Below are positions 45,677 through 54,341 of a stretch of DNA of 64,000 nt, in pieces (position 1 is the first letter of the stretch; each line of letters opens with the position of its first letter). Both the position numbers and the translations under genes were made by a program. Source of the stretch: Ensifer sp. USDA 6670 (GTDB lineage Bacteria; Pseudomonadota; Alphaproteobacteria; Rhizobiales; Rhizobiaceae); assembly GCA_000421085.1 (NCBI GenBank), contig ATWE01000003.1:124001-188000 (forward strand), read 5' to 3'. The notes below the pieces were generated by a model, which ran no database searches, was not told the DNA's origin, and saw nothing but the letters and a program-made list of their open reading frames with translations.

Positions 45677-46903
45677 TCAATCGGCCAGGTGCATGCCGGC
45701 AAACAGCATCCTGTTGATCATGTGGACGTCAAACTTAGTTTCCGCGAGCTCTCGCGACCGCTTTCCCATTTTCTCCGCCAGGTCCGGGTCCTGCGCAAAG
45801 GCGGCCATGGCGTCGGCGAGCGCGGCGACGTCGCGCGCCTTCACGACTATGCCGTTGGTTCCCGGCTGCACGGTGTCTCGGCAGCCCGGCAAATCCGTCG
45901 TGATCACTGGCCGTCCCGTCGCCAGGGCCTCGAGAATGCTCCGCGGAATTCCTTCGCGATAATAGGAAGGCAGAACGAAAACGTTGCTCGCCGCGAGATA
46001 AGGCCGCACGTCCACTGTCGTTCCAAGGTAGTCGAGTATTCCCTCGCGCACCCAGCCAGCGATCTCCTGGGGGGAAATCGCCGTCGGGTTGCTGTCGAAA
46101 TGGCCGAGCAGCTGAAATCTGGCATGCGGGAAAGAGCGACGCACGATCCGAGCGGCTTCGACATATTCGACGACGCCCTTGTCACGCAGCAGCCGGGCGA
46201 TCATCAGGAAAGTCGGCCCGCCGCGAGGCGGCTTCGAGAATTCGAAATGGTCGAGATCGACGCCCGATCCGGAGATCATCGTCGGCGAGAGATCGCCCTG
46301 CAACATTCGGTAGCGGCGAATGTCGTCGTCGTCCGCGTCGTTGTAAACGAAGACGACACGGGCGCCCCGCAGCGCCGAACGGTATAGCCGGACACACAGG
46401 TGGCGGATTGCCCGCGCCTTGAGCGAAGCGCCGGCGGCCTCGGAGAATATATGGCCGAGCCCCGTGACGAGGAAGCAGCGCTCCCGTATCCCGAGCGTCC
46501 TGGCCGCGATCCCGGCATAGATGATCGGCTTCATGGTATAGGGAAGGACGATGTCCGGCTGCAGCCGGGCAAAGTGTCGCCGCAGCGTCCACAAGGTCCG
46601 AAGGTCCTCCAGCGGGTTGAGCCCGGTGCGCGCCATCGGAATCTGTATGAAGCGCACGCCGATGCGCGCAAGCTCCTGTTCGACCCGCGGGTCGTGTTCG
46701 GGTGCGAAGGCTATGACATCGTGCCCGGCGGCGACCAACCGCTTCAGCAGCTCGAGCCGAAAGATCACGAGAGATGCCGTCAGGCTGGCGACAACGGCAA
46801 TAACGCGCTTCTGCCGAGATGGGGGCGCCACTCCGCCGTGTTTTGCCGAACTGTCCGTAAAGTGCTCGGCTTCGGTGCGAGAAACCTTTTCAACAAGATT
46901 CAC
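45677..46903 (-). CDS. Glycosyltransferase family 4 (PglA-like)
   Basis: This 408-residue protein has a GT4 N-terminal domain including VVASLTASLVIFRLELLKRL and FAPEHDPRVEQELARIGVRF, and a C-terminal GT-B domain with FLMIARLLRDKGVVEYVEAA and SYYREGIPRSILEALATGRP (the EX7E region). The SLxxFR and P-TG-GH features resemble PglA-type GalNAc or related HexNAc transferases, but the donor is not certain. The GTG at 46903 has GGGAG seven bases upstream and is preferred over an ATG at 46945. The downstream neighbour is another GT4. Confidence 0.87.
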   Translation of the reverse strand: MNLVEKVSRTEAEHFTDSSAKHGGVAPPSRQKRVIAVVASLTASLVIFRLELLKRLVAAGHDVIAFAPEHDPRVEQELARIGVRFIQIPMARTGLNPLEDLRTLWTLRRHFARLQPDIVLPYTMKPIIYAGIAARTLGIRERCFLVTGLGHIFSEAAGASLKARAIRHLCVRLYRSALRGARVVFVYNDADDDDIRRYRMLQGDLSPTMISGSGVDLDHFEFSKPPRGGPTFLMIARLLRDKGVVEYVEAARIVRRSFPHARFQLLGHFDSNPTAISPQEIAGWVREGILDYLGTTVDVRPYLAASNVFVLPSYYREGIPRSILEALATGRPVITTDLPGCRDTVQPGTNGIVVKARDVAALADAMAAFAQDPDLAEKMGKRSRELAETKFDVHMINRMLFAGMHLAD

Positions 46904-47106
46904 TGCTCGTCTCCCGGGATCGGCTCCACCGTCGAGCGGCGGCATTCAGTGTTCAACTTCGCACTTCGTCGCCGCATAAGCGGGCCGCGCCGCGGCGCCG
47001 GCAGGTCTGCAGCAAGATCGGCGCGCGCCAGGCTTCCGATCGGCGGGCTTTCGCAGGCGGCCGCAGTGCCGTCACGATGCGTCCGCACCGATCGTATACG
47101 TCGTCG

Positions 47107-49305
47107 TCACCTCCCGGGCAGGCGGAACTCCGAGCCGTAGCCTTGCGGTGATTTCGCTGCCTTGGCCTTGATCCGGCTCTTCGGCCGCAACGGCGTGCGC
47201 TTGCTCGCGGCAGCCGTCTTGCGATCCGCCTCGTGCTCATATCGCGGCAGCAATTCGCGCATTACCGCCACGACGCTGGCCTCGTTGCCCCGTTCCGAAT
47301 GGCGCTGCAGGCGCGCGAAAGCGTCCCTCAGCGTCGGCAACGGAATGGGTTCGGGCACCGCTCCGAGGACGCCTGGCACCGGCGAACTCGTGCGCCTGTC
47401 GGTTTCGTCGAAAAGCTCCTCGAAGAGCTTTTCGCCTGGCCGGCAGCCGATAATCTTGATTTCGATCTCCTGGTCCGGCGTGAAGCCGGCAAGCCGGATC
47501 ATCCGGCGGGCGATATCTATGATCTTTATCGGTTCGCCCATGTCCAGCACGAAGATCTCGCCCTGGCCGAGCTGCTTTTCGAAGCCGTAGGCGGAAGCCT
47601 GCAGGGTGAGTTCAACCGCCTCCCGGATAGTCATGAAGAACCGCGTCATATTCGCGTCGGTCACGGTCAGCGGGCCGCCCCGGGCCAATTGACGCTTGAA
47701 GAGCGGGATCAGCGAACCGCTGGAACCCAGCACGTTGCCGAAGCGGACGGTCATGAAGCGCGGGCCGAGGCCCGTTTCGAGCCCGTTCAGGTCGAGCGCC
47801 TGACAGTAGAGCTCGGCAAGGCGCTTCGTCGCGCCCATGACGCTCGTCGAGTTGACGACCTTGTCGGTCGACACCTGGACCATCGCGAGCGTGCCGTATT
47901 TCTTGGCGGCATTGGCGACATTCATGGTGCCGACGACATTGGTGAGTACGCCCTCGCAAGGATTCATCTGCACCATCGGCACATGTTTCAAAGCCGCGGC
48001 ATGAAAGACGAGTTCAGGCCGGTGGCGCTCGAATATCTCCTCGACCCGCTGGCTGCGGCGGACGCTGCAAAGATAGCTCCACCGCGGAACTTCGGGGAAG
48101 CTTTCCGTGAGCGTCATGTCGATTGCGTAGAGATTGTATTCCGTGTTGTCGATCAGGACGATCTCCGCCGGAGCACAGGCGGCGACCTGGGCTGTCAACT
48201 CGCTGCCGATCGAGCCGCCGGCGCCGGTGATGAGCACTCGGCGCCCGCAAACGAGGCGACCGATCGCCTCCCGGTCGAGCGCTGCCTGCGGCCGTTCCAG
48301 GAGGTCGGTCAGTTCGATCGAGCGCAGCTCGTAGGGGTTGTCGCCCTTGGCGCGCTTCAGCTCCGTCATCTGCGACAGGCGCGAGACGGCGATGCCTAGT
48401 CTTTCTGCGGATCTCAGCAGGCCGTCGGATGCCTCCTCGCCAAAGGCCGCAGGGGCCTCGGTGAAGACGATGTGACGCGGCTGCTTGCCCTGTTGCTGCA
48501 ACTCTGCCACCACCCGCTCGAAGTCTTGAATACGGCCGGCGATCGGCACGCCGCGCAGGCTCATGCCGGTTTGGTCCTCACTTCTGTCGAGGCATGCGAC
48601 CGGCGTATAGGTCGCGTTGGGATCGCGTGCGAGAGCCCGAAGATAAAGGTCGGCGGCATCGCTCGCACCGATGAGCAGGAGCGGAATTCGGTTGTCGTCC
48701 TGCGCGTCCTTGCTGCGCCCGGACTTGAAAACGGGCCGCCTCAGAGCGAGTTCCTCGGCGCGGAAGCTCAGCCGCGCAGCTGCCAGGAAGGCGATGAGCA
48801 GGAGCGACTGCATCGGAACCACGGTGCGCGGGATGTCGGTGAGCCTGGTCGAGAAAAACAGCAGCGAGACGAGCAGCAGCGAGGTCAGCAACACCGCCCG
48901 CAAAATGATGAAAAGGTCGGAAATGGAACCATATTTCCAATTTCGGCTGTAAAGGCCGGAGAGGGGGAAGACGAGTGCGCATATGGTAAGGTATTGCGCA
49001 CCCGACCATAGCAGCACCGAAGCGGTCTCTGGTCGTGCGGAAAGTTCTCCGACGCCGTAGCGCAGCAGTAATGCCATCGCGAGCGCGACACCTACCGATG
49101 CCAGGTCTGTGAGATAGAGGGCAGGATATTTCTGAACGCTGCGGACCGCTCCCCTCATCCGCCTGAAGCCGATATCGAGCGCGGCTCCGCAGACCGCCCA
49201 GAACATTCTGGCCGGTGCTCTGCCGCTCCCCTCTCTTCCCAAAATAGTCGGCAACGTCAGGAAATGGTTACGAACTGCCTTCGCGGCGGCGTGTATACGC
49301 TGCAT
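47107..49305 (-). CDS. CapD/WbpM-type membrane nucleoside-diphosphate-sugar 4,6-dehydratase
   Basis: This 732-residue long-form dehydratase has four N-terminal membrane segments (about residues 40-150), a CoA-binding-like middle domain and a C-terminal SDR domain with GAGGSIGSEL (about 357-366) and DKVVNSTSVMGATKRLAE. The active site has Met in place of the usual Tyr (SxMxxxK), the hallmark of the WbpM/PglF group that converts UDP-GlcNAc to a 4-keto-6-deoxy sugar. An ATG at 49305 follows AAGGGG; a TTG at 49320 is less likely. It probably makes the 4-keto precursor of an aminated, formylated or acylated deoxysugar for this polysaccharide. Confidence 0.9.
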   Translation of the reverse strand: MQRIHAAAKAVRNHFLTLPTILGREGSGRAPARMFWAVCGAALDIGFRRMRGAVRSVQKYPALYLTDLASVGVALAMALLLRYGVGELSARPETASVLLWSGAQYLTICALVFPLSGLYSRNWKYGSISDLFIILRAVLLTSLLLVSLLFFSTRLTDIPRTVVPMQSLLLIAFLAAARLSFRAEELALRRPVFKSGRSKDAQDDNRIPLLLIGASDAADLYLRALARDPNATYTPVACLDRSEDQTGMSLRGVPIAGRIQDFERVVAELQQQGKQPRHIVFTEAPAAFGEEASDGLLRSAERLGIAVSRLSQMTELKRAKGDNPYELRSIELTDLLERPQAALDREAIGRLVCGRRVLITGAGGSIGSELTAQVAACAPAEIVLIDNTEYNLYAIDMTLTESFPEVPRWSYLCSVRRSQRVEEIFERHRPELVFHAAALKHVPMVQMNPCEGVLTNVVGTMNVANAAKKYGTLAMVQVSTDKVVNSTSVMGATKRLAELYCQALDLNGLETGLGPRFMTVRFGNVLGSSGSLIPLFKRQLARGGPLTVTDANMTRFFMTIREAVELTLQASAYGFEKQLGQGEIFVLDMGEPIKIIDIARRMIRLAGFTPDQEIEIKIIGCRPGEKLFEELFDETDRRTSSPVPGVLGAVPEPIPLPTLRDAFARLQRHSERGNEASVVAVMRELLPRYEHEADRKTAAASKRTPLRPKSRIKAKAAKSPQGYGSEFRLPGR

Positions 49306-49587
49306 GACGGCCCCTTCCAATACTTATAAGCCCTACAGCTCCGCCGAACGACCAACGCACGACCCCCAAAGCTCCAATGGTGGCTAAGAACAGTGCGTCT
49401 GTTGTTTGTCTATTCGACCTGCTTGAAAGGCTAGATAAAATGAATTCAACAAAAATAGGCGTTCGCGATCATTCCCACCGCAACGCAAAATTCCTTGGCA
49501 TACTCGAATACAATAATAAAAAAGCACGTCTTTAATGGGTTGTAAACAGTTTTCCAGTATTGGCCCGATTATAGTTTTCTACTGTTC
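49306..49587. other. AT-rich gap between capD-like and formyltransferase genes
   Basis: These 282 bases separate two minus-strand genes. They are AT-rich and hold the likely promoter of the capD-like gene and any 3' structure of the formyltransferase gene. I see no gene, repeat or convincing terminator. Confidence 0.35.
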
Positions 49588-50526
49588 TTATGTATTTTGC
49601 GTAGAAGCCTGGACCAGCTCCGACCCGCCGAGCTTGCCGTGAATCGGAGGCCGCCCGTCCGAGGTCCATTCCCATGCTTGCGCCTCGATGCATTCCCCGT
49701 CTCCGCAAAGCACGATAAACCCGCGCTCCGTATGCGCCTGAACCTGTCCCGTCAGGCCGATATATTGCCTTGAGTTTTCGACCGGGGTTGCCGCATCGAT
49801 TCGTATTTTCTGGCCTTTGTAGAATGTAAAGGCGCCCGGATAGGGATCTCCGACCGCGCGGATCAGCCGCAATATGGATGCGGCCGGGTCATGCCAATCG
49901 ATCCGACCGTCCTCCGCGGTGCGCTTCGCGCAATAGCTCGCCTCCGCCTCGTTCTGTTCCGTACGGGCCGCGCGTCCCGCTTCGACCTGTGCCGCCGCCT
50001 CGGCGACCATCTCAGCCAAATTTTCGGTGTGTCTTGTATAAAGACTGCGCGCTGTCTCGTCGGGGGCAACGGGAAATTGCCGCTGCAACAGGATCGGTCC
50101 CGAGTCGATGCCGTCGTCCAGCCAGAAAAGGGTCGAGCCCGTCCGTTCCTCACCCCGGAGGATGGTCCAGGGGATGACGCCGCGGCCCCGCAGACGCGGC
50201 AAGGCTGCCGGGTGAAAACCGACGGTGCCCGCGCGCGCCATCTGCCTGAACGGGCGCCGGCAGACTTGCGACCAGCCTATGACGAGCGAGAAATCCGGGG
50301 CGGCCGCTGCAACGGCCTCCAGCGTCGCCTGGGAATTTATGTCCGTCGTGTAATGGATCGCGCTTCCGGCCGCCCTGCCGATTTCCCCGAGATTCACAAA
50401 ATCCGAATGGCGCCCCGCAGCTTCGGACGGCAGCGTTATTACGAGCACCGGAGTGCGCTTTGCCCTTATCAGCGCTTCCAAAGCGATCTGGGAACTCTCG
50501 ACGGCGCCGACGAATACGATACGCAT
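49588..50526 (-). CDS. Formyltransferase-family protein (sugar N-formyltransferase-like)
   Basis: This 312-residue protein resembles methionyl-tRNA and sugar-nucleotide formyltransferases, which use N10-formyltetrahydrofolate. VGFHPAALPRLRGRGVIPWT carries the family His105 within HPAALP, and LDDGIDSGPI carries Asp141, but the Asn of the usual NxH is Gly103. A C-terminal domain (about residues 205-300) resembles the FMT C-terminal domain. Its place next to the CapD-type dehydratase suggests N-formylation of a 4-amino sugar. The start is the ATG at 50526 (a GTG at 50532 is also in frame). No aminotransferase to make the 4-amino sugar is visible in the window. Confidence 0.78.
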   Translation of the reverse strand: MRIVFVGAVESSQIALEALIRAKRTPVLVITLPSEAAGRHSDFVNLGEIGRAAGSAIHYTTDINSQATLEAVAAAAPDFSLVIGWSQVCRRPFRQMARAGTVGFHPAALPRLRGRGVIPWTILRGEERTGSTLFWLDDGIDSGPILLQRQFPVAPDETARSLYTRHTENLAEMVAEAAAQVEAGRAARTEQNEAEASYCAKRTAEDGRIDWHDPAASILRLIRAVGDPYPGAFTFYKGQKIRIDAATPVENSRQYIGLTGQVQAHTERGFIVLCGDGECIEAQAWEWTSDGRPPIHGKLGGSELVQASTQNT

Positions 50527-50787
50527 GGTCACACCATAAAGCTGATTTTGAAAAAATGACTGCCGCCGAAACCGACGGCTATAAATGCAGGAACAATATC
50601 AGTCTATCGAGCACAACTATGGTACGGAAGTCCAGTGCAAGGACGAGAAAAAACGCCGCGAATATGGCACCACCAGCTAACGTTGCAAATTGCTGCGCCT
50701 CGGAAATTATGATACGTCTTGCCTGAGCGGATGATGCCGCCGAATTATTGAATATGATTTTTGCATATTAAAAACGCATAATAAGAC

Positions 50788-50808
50788 GCCACGTCGTGGC
50801 ATTTTTTT
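50788..50808 (+). terminator. Rho-independent terminator in a divergent promoter region
   Basis: GCCAC (50788-50792) pairs with GTGGC (50796-50800), extendable to GCCACGTCGTGGC, and is followed by T7 at 50802-50808. The U-tract orients it on the plus strand, yet no plus-strand gene ends here. The region (50527-50877) lies between the divergent formyltransferase gene and the methyltransferase-like gene. It may end a leader or a small RNA, or attenuate the downstream gene. Apart from a short hydrophobic minus-strand frame without a start, no gene is seen. Confidence 0.5.
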
Positions 50809-50877
50809 ATAGAGGGGCGACTCCCGCCACGCAATTGGAGCGGTGTTCAAGTTCCCAAAATGTTCGCTTTTGGTTGA

Positions 50878-51750
50878 ATGGATATGGATTGTCACGCCAT
50901 GACCGTAAGTGCCAAGAAATTTTATTCATTGAGTTCCAATACGATCGATCTGGTATCGGAATCAGCCTTTTTTGCCAGGCTGAAGATGCGCAACGGCACC
51001 TTCAAACTGACTCAGCCATCCCGATTTCGGGAGCTGGAGGTCGCGTTTCGGCCACTCATCGCCGAGCGCGCGGCATTCCTCCACGACATCCTGGATGTGG
51101 GTGTCTCCACCGGATTGACGACGGTTGAACTGTCCAAGTTCCTCGAAAGTTGCGGCGCCACGGTCCATATTACAGCGACCGATCTCTTCGTAGAGGCCCA
51201 CATCGTCGAATTTGCTCCCGGGGTCACGGTCTTTTGCGATCCGGAAGGCTGGCCGCTACAATATGATCTGCGTGGCGTCACTGTTCGTCCTTGGATCAGA
51301 AGGCTGGACTATGTGACGCTGGCATTTGCTCCGCTGCTGTTGGCGCGTGTCCTGTTGCAACCGCGCTTGCGCGGCCGTGTACGGGCAGGCAAGAGCAGGC
51401 AGGTGCAGATGATCACGCGATCTTTGCCCGAGAACGGCAAAATAAATTTCGTCGAAGACGATATCATGAGCCGGTCTCGGCACCTGGCTGGCCGGTTCGA
51501 TCTCGTCAGAGCCGCAAACATTTTGAATACGAACTACTTCTCGCTGGACCAGATCCGGACCGCAATCGAGAATATCCACTCCTATCTCCGAGGCCCGGGG
51601 GCCCTGGTCGTGGTGACCCGCACGAACCGCGCCCAGGAAAACGCCGGAACCTTGTTCGAGCTCAAGGAGGATGGTTCGTTCGCCGCGCTGGAGCGCGTCG
51701 GGGGCGGATCGGAGATCGAAAAGCTTCTGCTGGACTTCCGTCCATCGTGA
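50878..51750 (+). CDS. SAM-dependent methyltransferase-like protein
   Basis: This 290-residue protein has a class I methyltransferase-like nucleotide loop ILDVGVSTGLTTVELSKFL (about residues 64-82) followed by TATDLF at the end of the second strand. A later FDLVRAANILN resembles motif IV, and LRGPGALVVVTRTN resembles a C-terminal strand pair. The middle (about 130-190) has a hydrophobic stretch APLLLARVLL and basic residues not typical of small methyltransferases. No known acceptor is suggested. It precedes a sulfotransferase gene in the plus-strand block and may decorate the glycan. The ATG at 50878 lacks a good ribosome site; Met at 50899 is an alternative. Confidence 0.55.
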   Translation: MDMDCHAMTVSAKKFYSLSSNTIDLVSESAFFARLKMRNGTFKLTQPSRFRELEVAFRPLIAERAAFLHDILDVGVSTGLTTVELSKFLESCGATVHITATDLFVEAHIVEFAPGVTVFCDPEGWPLQYDLRGVTVRPWIRRLDYVTLAFAPLLLARVLLQPRLRGRVRAGKSRQVQMITRSLPENGKINFVEDDIMSRSRHLAGRFDLVRAANILNTNYFSLDQIRTAIENIHSYLRGPGALVVVTRTNRAQENAGTLFELKEDGSFAALERVGGGSEIEKLLLDFRPS

Positions 51751-51832
51751 AGCGGAGCTCTACCCGGCCGGAATGGAACGTCGCGGTCTCCCGAAGCGGA
51801 ACTCAAACGTCTAGAGAATGGAAGGCTTCATG

Positions 51833-52756
51833 ATGCCCTCGCAACCAGTTCGCATTGCTTATATCGCAGGTTACGGACGCAGCGGGTCGACCTTACTCGA
51901 CATCGCGCTGGGGCAGCATGCTGCCGTGGTGGGAGCGGGAGAGATAACATCGCTCACACGTCACGTCTGGCGTCACAACGAATATTGTGCTTGCGGCAAT
52001 GCAATTCGCGGCTGCTCCTTCTGGAGCGCGGTCCTCCAGGAGTGGTCCAGCGGCCAGAATCCCGGGCTGATGGAGGAGTATTGCACCCTTCAGCAAAAGT
52101 TCGAAGGGCTTTCGATGATGACGAGATTGCTCAGCGGCATGGGTCTCGGAAAGCAATTTTCTCTATATATGCTCCATACGAAGCGCCTGTTCAGCGCCAT
52201 GCAGTCATGCTCGGGCCGGCAAGTGATTGTCGATTCCTCGAAGCTGCCGGGAAGAGCGATGGCCGTTGCACAGATCCCCGGGATCGACATGCGGGTCATT
52301 CATCTGGTGCGTGATGGCCGCGGTGTAGCCTGGTCGTTGCTGAAGGGTTACGAGCGCGACGCCAAATCCGGCTTGCAGAAGGAAATCAAGCCGAAATCGG
52401 TATTCAGGACGGCCTTGCGCTGGAGCATGGTCAATCTTGCGGTCGAATATCTCTCGCGGAAACTAGGCCCCGAAAGGGTCATGCGTGTCAGATACGAGGA
52501 TTTCGCGTCGGATCCCGTTGCCGTTATGCGGGAAATCGGTGCGTTCCTCGATTTTGACCTGAGCGCGGTAGGGACATCGCTGCAGAATGGCGAGGCCATG
52601 GGGCCGGGTCATCAGGTGGCGGGCAATCGGCTGCGGATGAATGCCTCGATCGCGCTCAACAAAGATGAAACTTGGCGAACACGGATGCCGGCCCGTCAGC
52701 AGCTTTCCTTCCAGCGGCTGGGCGGCTGGATGCTCCGACGCTATGGCTATCTGTAA
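51833..52756 (+). CDS. Sulfotransferase (Sulfotransfer_3-like)
   Basis: This 307-residue protein has the 5'-phosphosulfate-binding loop GYGRSGSTLLD (residues 13-23) and the 3'-phosphate-binding motif VIHLVRDGRGVAW, the two PAPS-contact motifs of sulfotransferases. CACGNAIRGCSFW supplies a cysteine cluster common in this branch. It would transfer sulfate from PAPS, made by the CysD/CysNC pair 14 kb away, to a glycan or lipid intermediate. The ATG at 51833 lies seven bases after GGAAGG; 51818 and 51830 are alternative in-frame starts. It is followed by the pectate-lyase-like gene. Confidence 0.85.
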   Translation: MPSQPVRIAYIAGYGRSGSTLLDIALGQHAAVVGAGEITSLTRHVWRHNEYCACGNAIRGCSFWSAVLQEWSSGQNPGLMEEYCTLQQKFEGLSMMTRLLSGMGLGKQFSLYMLHTKRLFSAMQSCSGRQVIVDSSKLPGRAMAVAQIPGIDMRVIHLVRDGRGVAWSLLKGYERDAKSGLQKEIKPKSVFRTALRWSMVNLAVEYLSRKLGPERVMRVRYEDFASDPVAVMREIGAFLDFDLSAVGTSLQNGEAMGPGHQVAGNRLRMNASIALNKDETWRTRMPARQQLSFQRLGGWMLRRYGYL

Positions 52757-52795
52757 GGTCGGTGACGTATTTCTGCGGGATGGCGGCAAAAGAGC

Positions 52796-54244
52796 ATGAC
52801 GATAGTCTACCAGACGCATGACATACGGGTATTTGGTTTCACGGTAGCGCGTTGCCTGATATTGGCAGGTTTGATCTGCGCATCATGGGACGGCTTCTCG
52901 CGGCAGGCTCATGCCCAGGCGGCACTGGCCGAGCCTCTTTCACCCAAGCTTCCAGACGGCAGGCAACGTGCCTTTCCCACGGCCGAGGGCTTCGGTGCCG
53001 GCGCTCTTGGAGGCCGGGGGGGCAAGGTGATCTATGTCGTCAACACGAACGAGGCGGGGCAGGGCTCCTTGCGTGCGTGCATCGAGGCATCCGGACCGCG
53101 CATTTGTATCTTCCGCACGGGCGGCACCATTGTACTTCGCCAAAGGTCACTGGTCGTTCGACATCCATTCCTGACGATTGCCGGAGAGACGGCGCCGGGC
53201 GGCGGGATCGCCATCCGGAACGGTGAGACGCAAATTCGCCCTTCGATCGAGATCCTGACCAATGACGTGATCATCAGGCACATCCGTCTTCGCCCCGGTC
53301 CGCATGCCGTAAAGGCTTGTTGTTCCGGAGGCCTAGGAATGTACTCCAGCTCCGCGAAGGACATCATGCTTGATCACATCTCAGCCAGCTGGGGATCGGA
53401 CGAGACCATCGATTCTGAAGAAGCGAGCAATTTCACCTGGCAGTGGGGTATTGCGAGCGAGCCGCTGCTGCGGGGCGGCCCCGGGAAAGACAAGCGTGCG
53501 CGCAACATGTTGTTCACGAAGGGCGGCAACGTCTCCGTGCATCACTCGCTCTTCGCTTTCGGCCAATTCAGGAATCCGCTGATAAAGATGAAAATTCCCG
53601 GCGCCGTCGCGGATGTCGTGAACAACGTGTTCTTCTCGCCGAAGTGGCAATACGTCCTGAGCTTCGGCGATGAATGGGCGCGGATCCAGGCCAATGTGGT
53701 CGGCAACTACAAGATCGCGGGGGAGAAGCTGCGAAACGACCATATGGTTCATCTCTTCGAGGAAAGCGGACACGGGCACGCGATCTATTTGAAGGACAAT
53801 TACGACGAACCCTATCGCACCGGCGCCGGCCAGGATGACAGCCTCGTTTTGGCCGAGAAACAAAGAAGGTTCGTTTCAGCATCGGCATTCGATGCACCGG
53901 CAGTCCGCGCCTCTGCGCCCGAAATTGCCTACGAGGACGTTCTTGCAGGCGCCGGCGCGACCAAACCTCGGCGCGACGCCGTCGATCGCCGCATCACAGA
54001 GGCGGTCAGGAATCGCAGCGGACGATTGCTCGTGAACGATCCGGAGGACGTCGGCGGTTGGCCGGAACTCGATGCAGGGGTGCCGTACCCGGACACCGAC
54101 ATGGACGGCATCTCGGATGACTGGGAGGTTGAACACGGCAGCGACCCGGCAGATGCAAGCGATGGACCACAGGACTCGGATGGCGACGGCTGGACGAACC
54201 TCGAAGCGTTTCTCCATTTCATGGCGGGCGACACCGTGGATTAG
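52796..54244 (+). CDS. Secreted pectate-lyase-like beta-helix protein with C-terminal calcium-type repeats
   Basis: This 482-residue protein has a hydrophobic N-terminal signal (VARCLILAGLICASW, cleaved near AHAQA) and then a right-handed parallel beta-helix of the PL1 pectate lyase type (FPTAEGFGAGALGGRGGKVI, IAGETAPGGGIAIRN, DVIIRHIRLRPGPHA, DIMLDHISASWGSDE). The C-terminus has DTDMDGISDDWE and DSDGDGWTNLEAFL, resembling EF-hand/thrombospondin type-3-like calcium loops. It may cleave or bind the polysaccharide made here during export or release. A plant pectin role is also possible. The catalytic status was not proven by eye. Confidence 0.8.
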   Translation: MTIVYQTHDIRVFGFTVARCLILAGLICASWDGFSRQAHAQAALAEPLSPKLPDGRQRAFPTAEGFGAGALGGRGGKVIYVVNTNEAGQGSLRACIEASGPRICIFRTGGTIVLRQRSLVVRHPFLTIAGETAPGGGIAIRNGETQIRPSIEILTNDVIIRHIRLRPGPHAVKACCSGGLGMYSSSAKDIMLDHISASWGSDETIDSEEASNFTWQWGIASEPLLRGGPGKDKRARNMLFTKGGNVSVHHSLFAFGQFRNPLIKMKIPGAVADVVNNVFFSPKWQYVLSFGDEWARIQANVVGNYKIAGEKLRNDHMVHLFEESGHGHAIYLKDNYDEPYRTGAGQDDSLVLAEKQRRFVSASAFDAPAVRASAPEIAYEDVLAGAGATKPRRDAVDRRITEAVRNRSGRLLVNDPEDVGGWPELDAGVPYPDTDMDGISDDWEVEHGSDPADASDGPQDSDGDGWTNLEAFLHFMAGDTVD

Positions 54245-54266
54245 TCAGAGCGGGATGAAGCAAAGG

Positions 54267-54286
54267 GTGCGGTTTTCCGCCCGCAC
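54267..54286. terminator. Weak stem-loop between converging lyase-like and Wzz-like genes
   Basis: GTGCGG (54267-54272) pairs with CCGCAC (54281-54286) in the 97-base gap between the ends of the lyase-like gene (54244) and the Wzz-like gene (54342). There is no clear U-tract. It may serve as a bidirectional transcript end. Confidence 0.3.
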
Positions 54287-54341
54287 TCCGCGTCTTACCG
54301 CATTCATGGTTTTAGATGGCCCGACCTGAAATAATCGTGAT

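Noticed and set aside
50579-50770. Short hydrophobic minus-strand frame ending ALDFRTIVVLDRLILFLHL
   Set aside because: It has no start codon or ribosome site and no recognised family; it may be a decayed remnant but is not supported as a gene.
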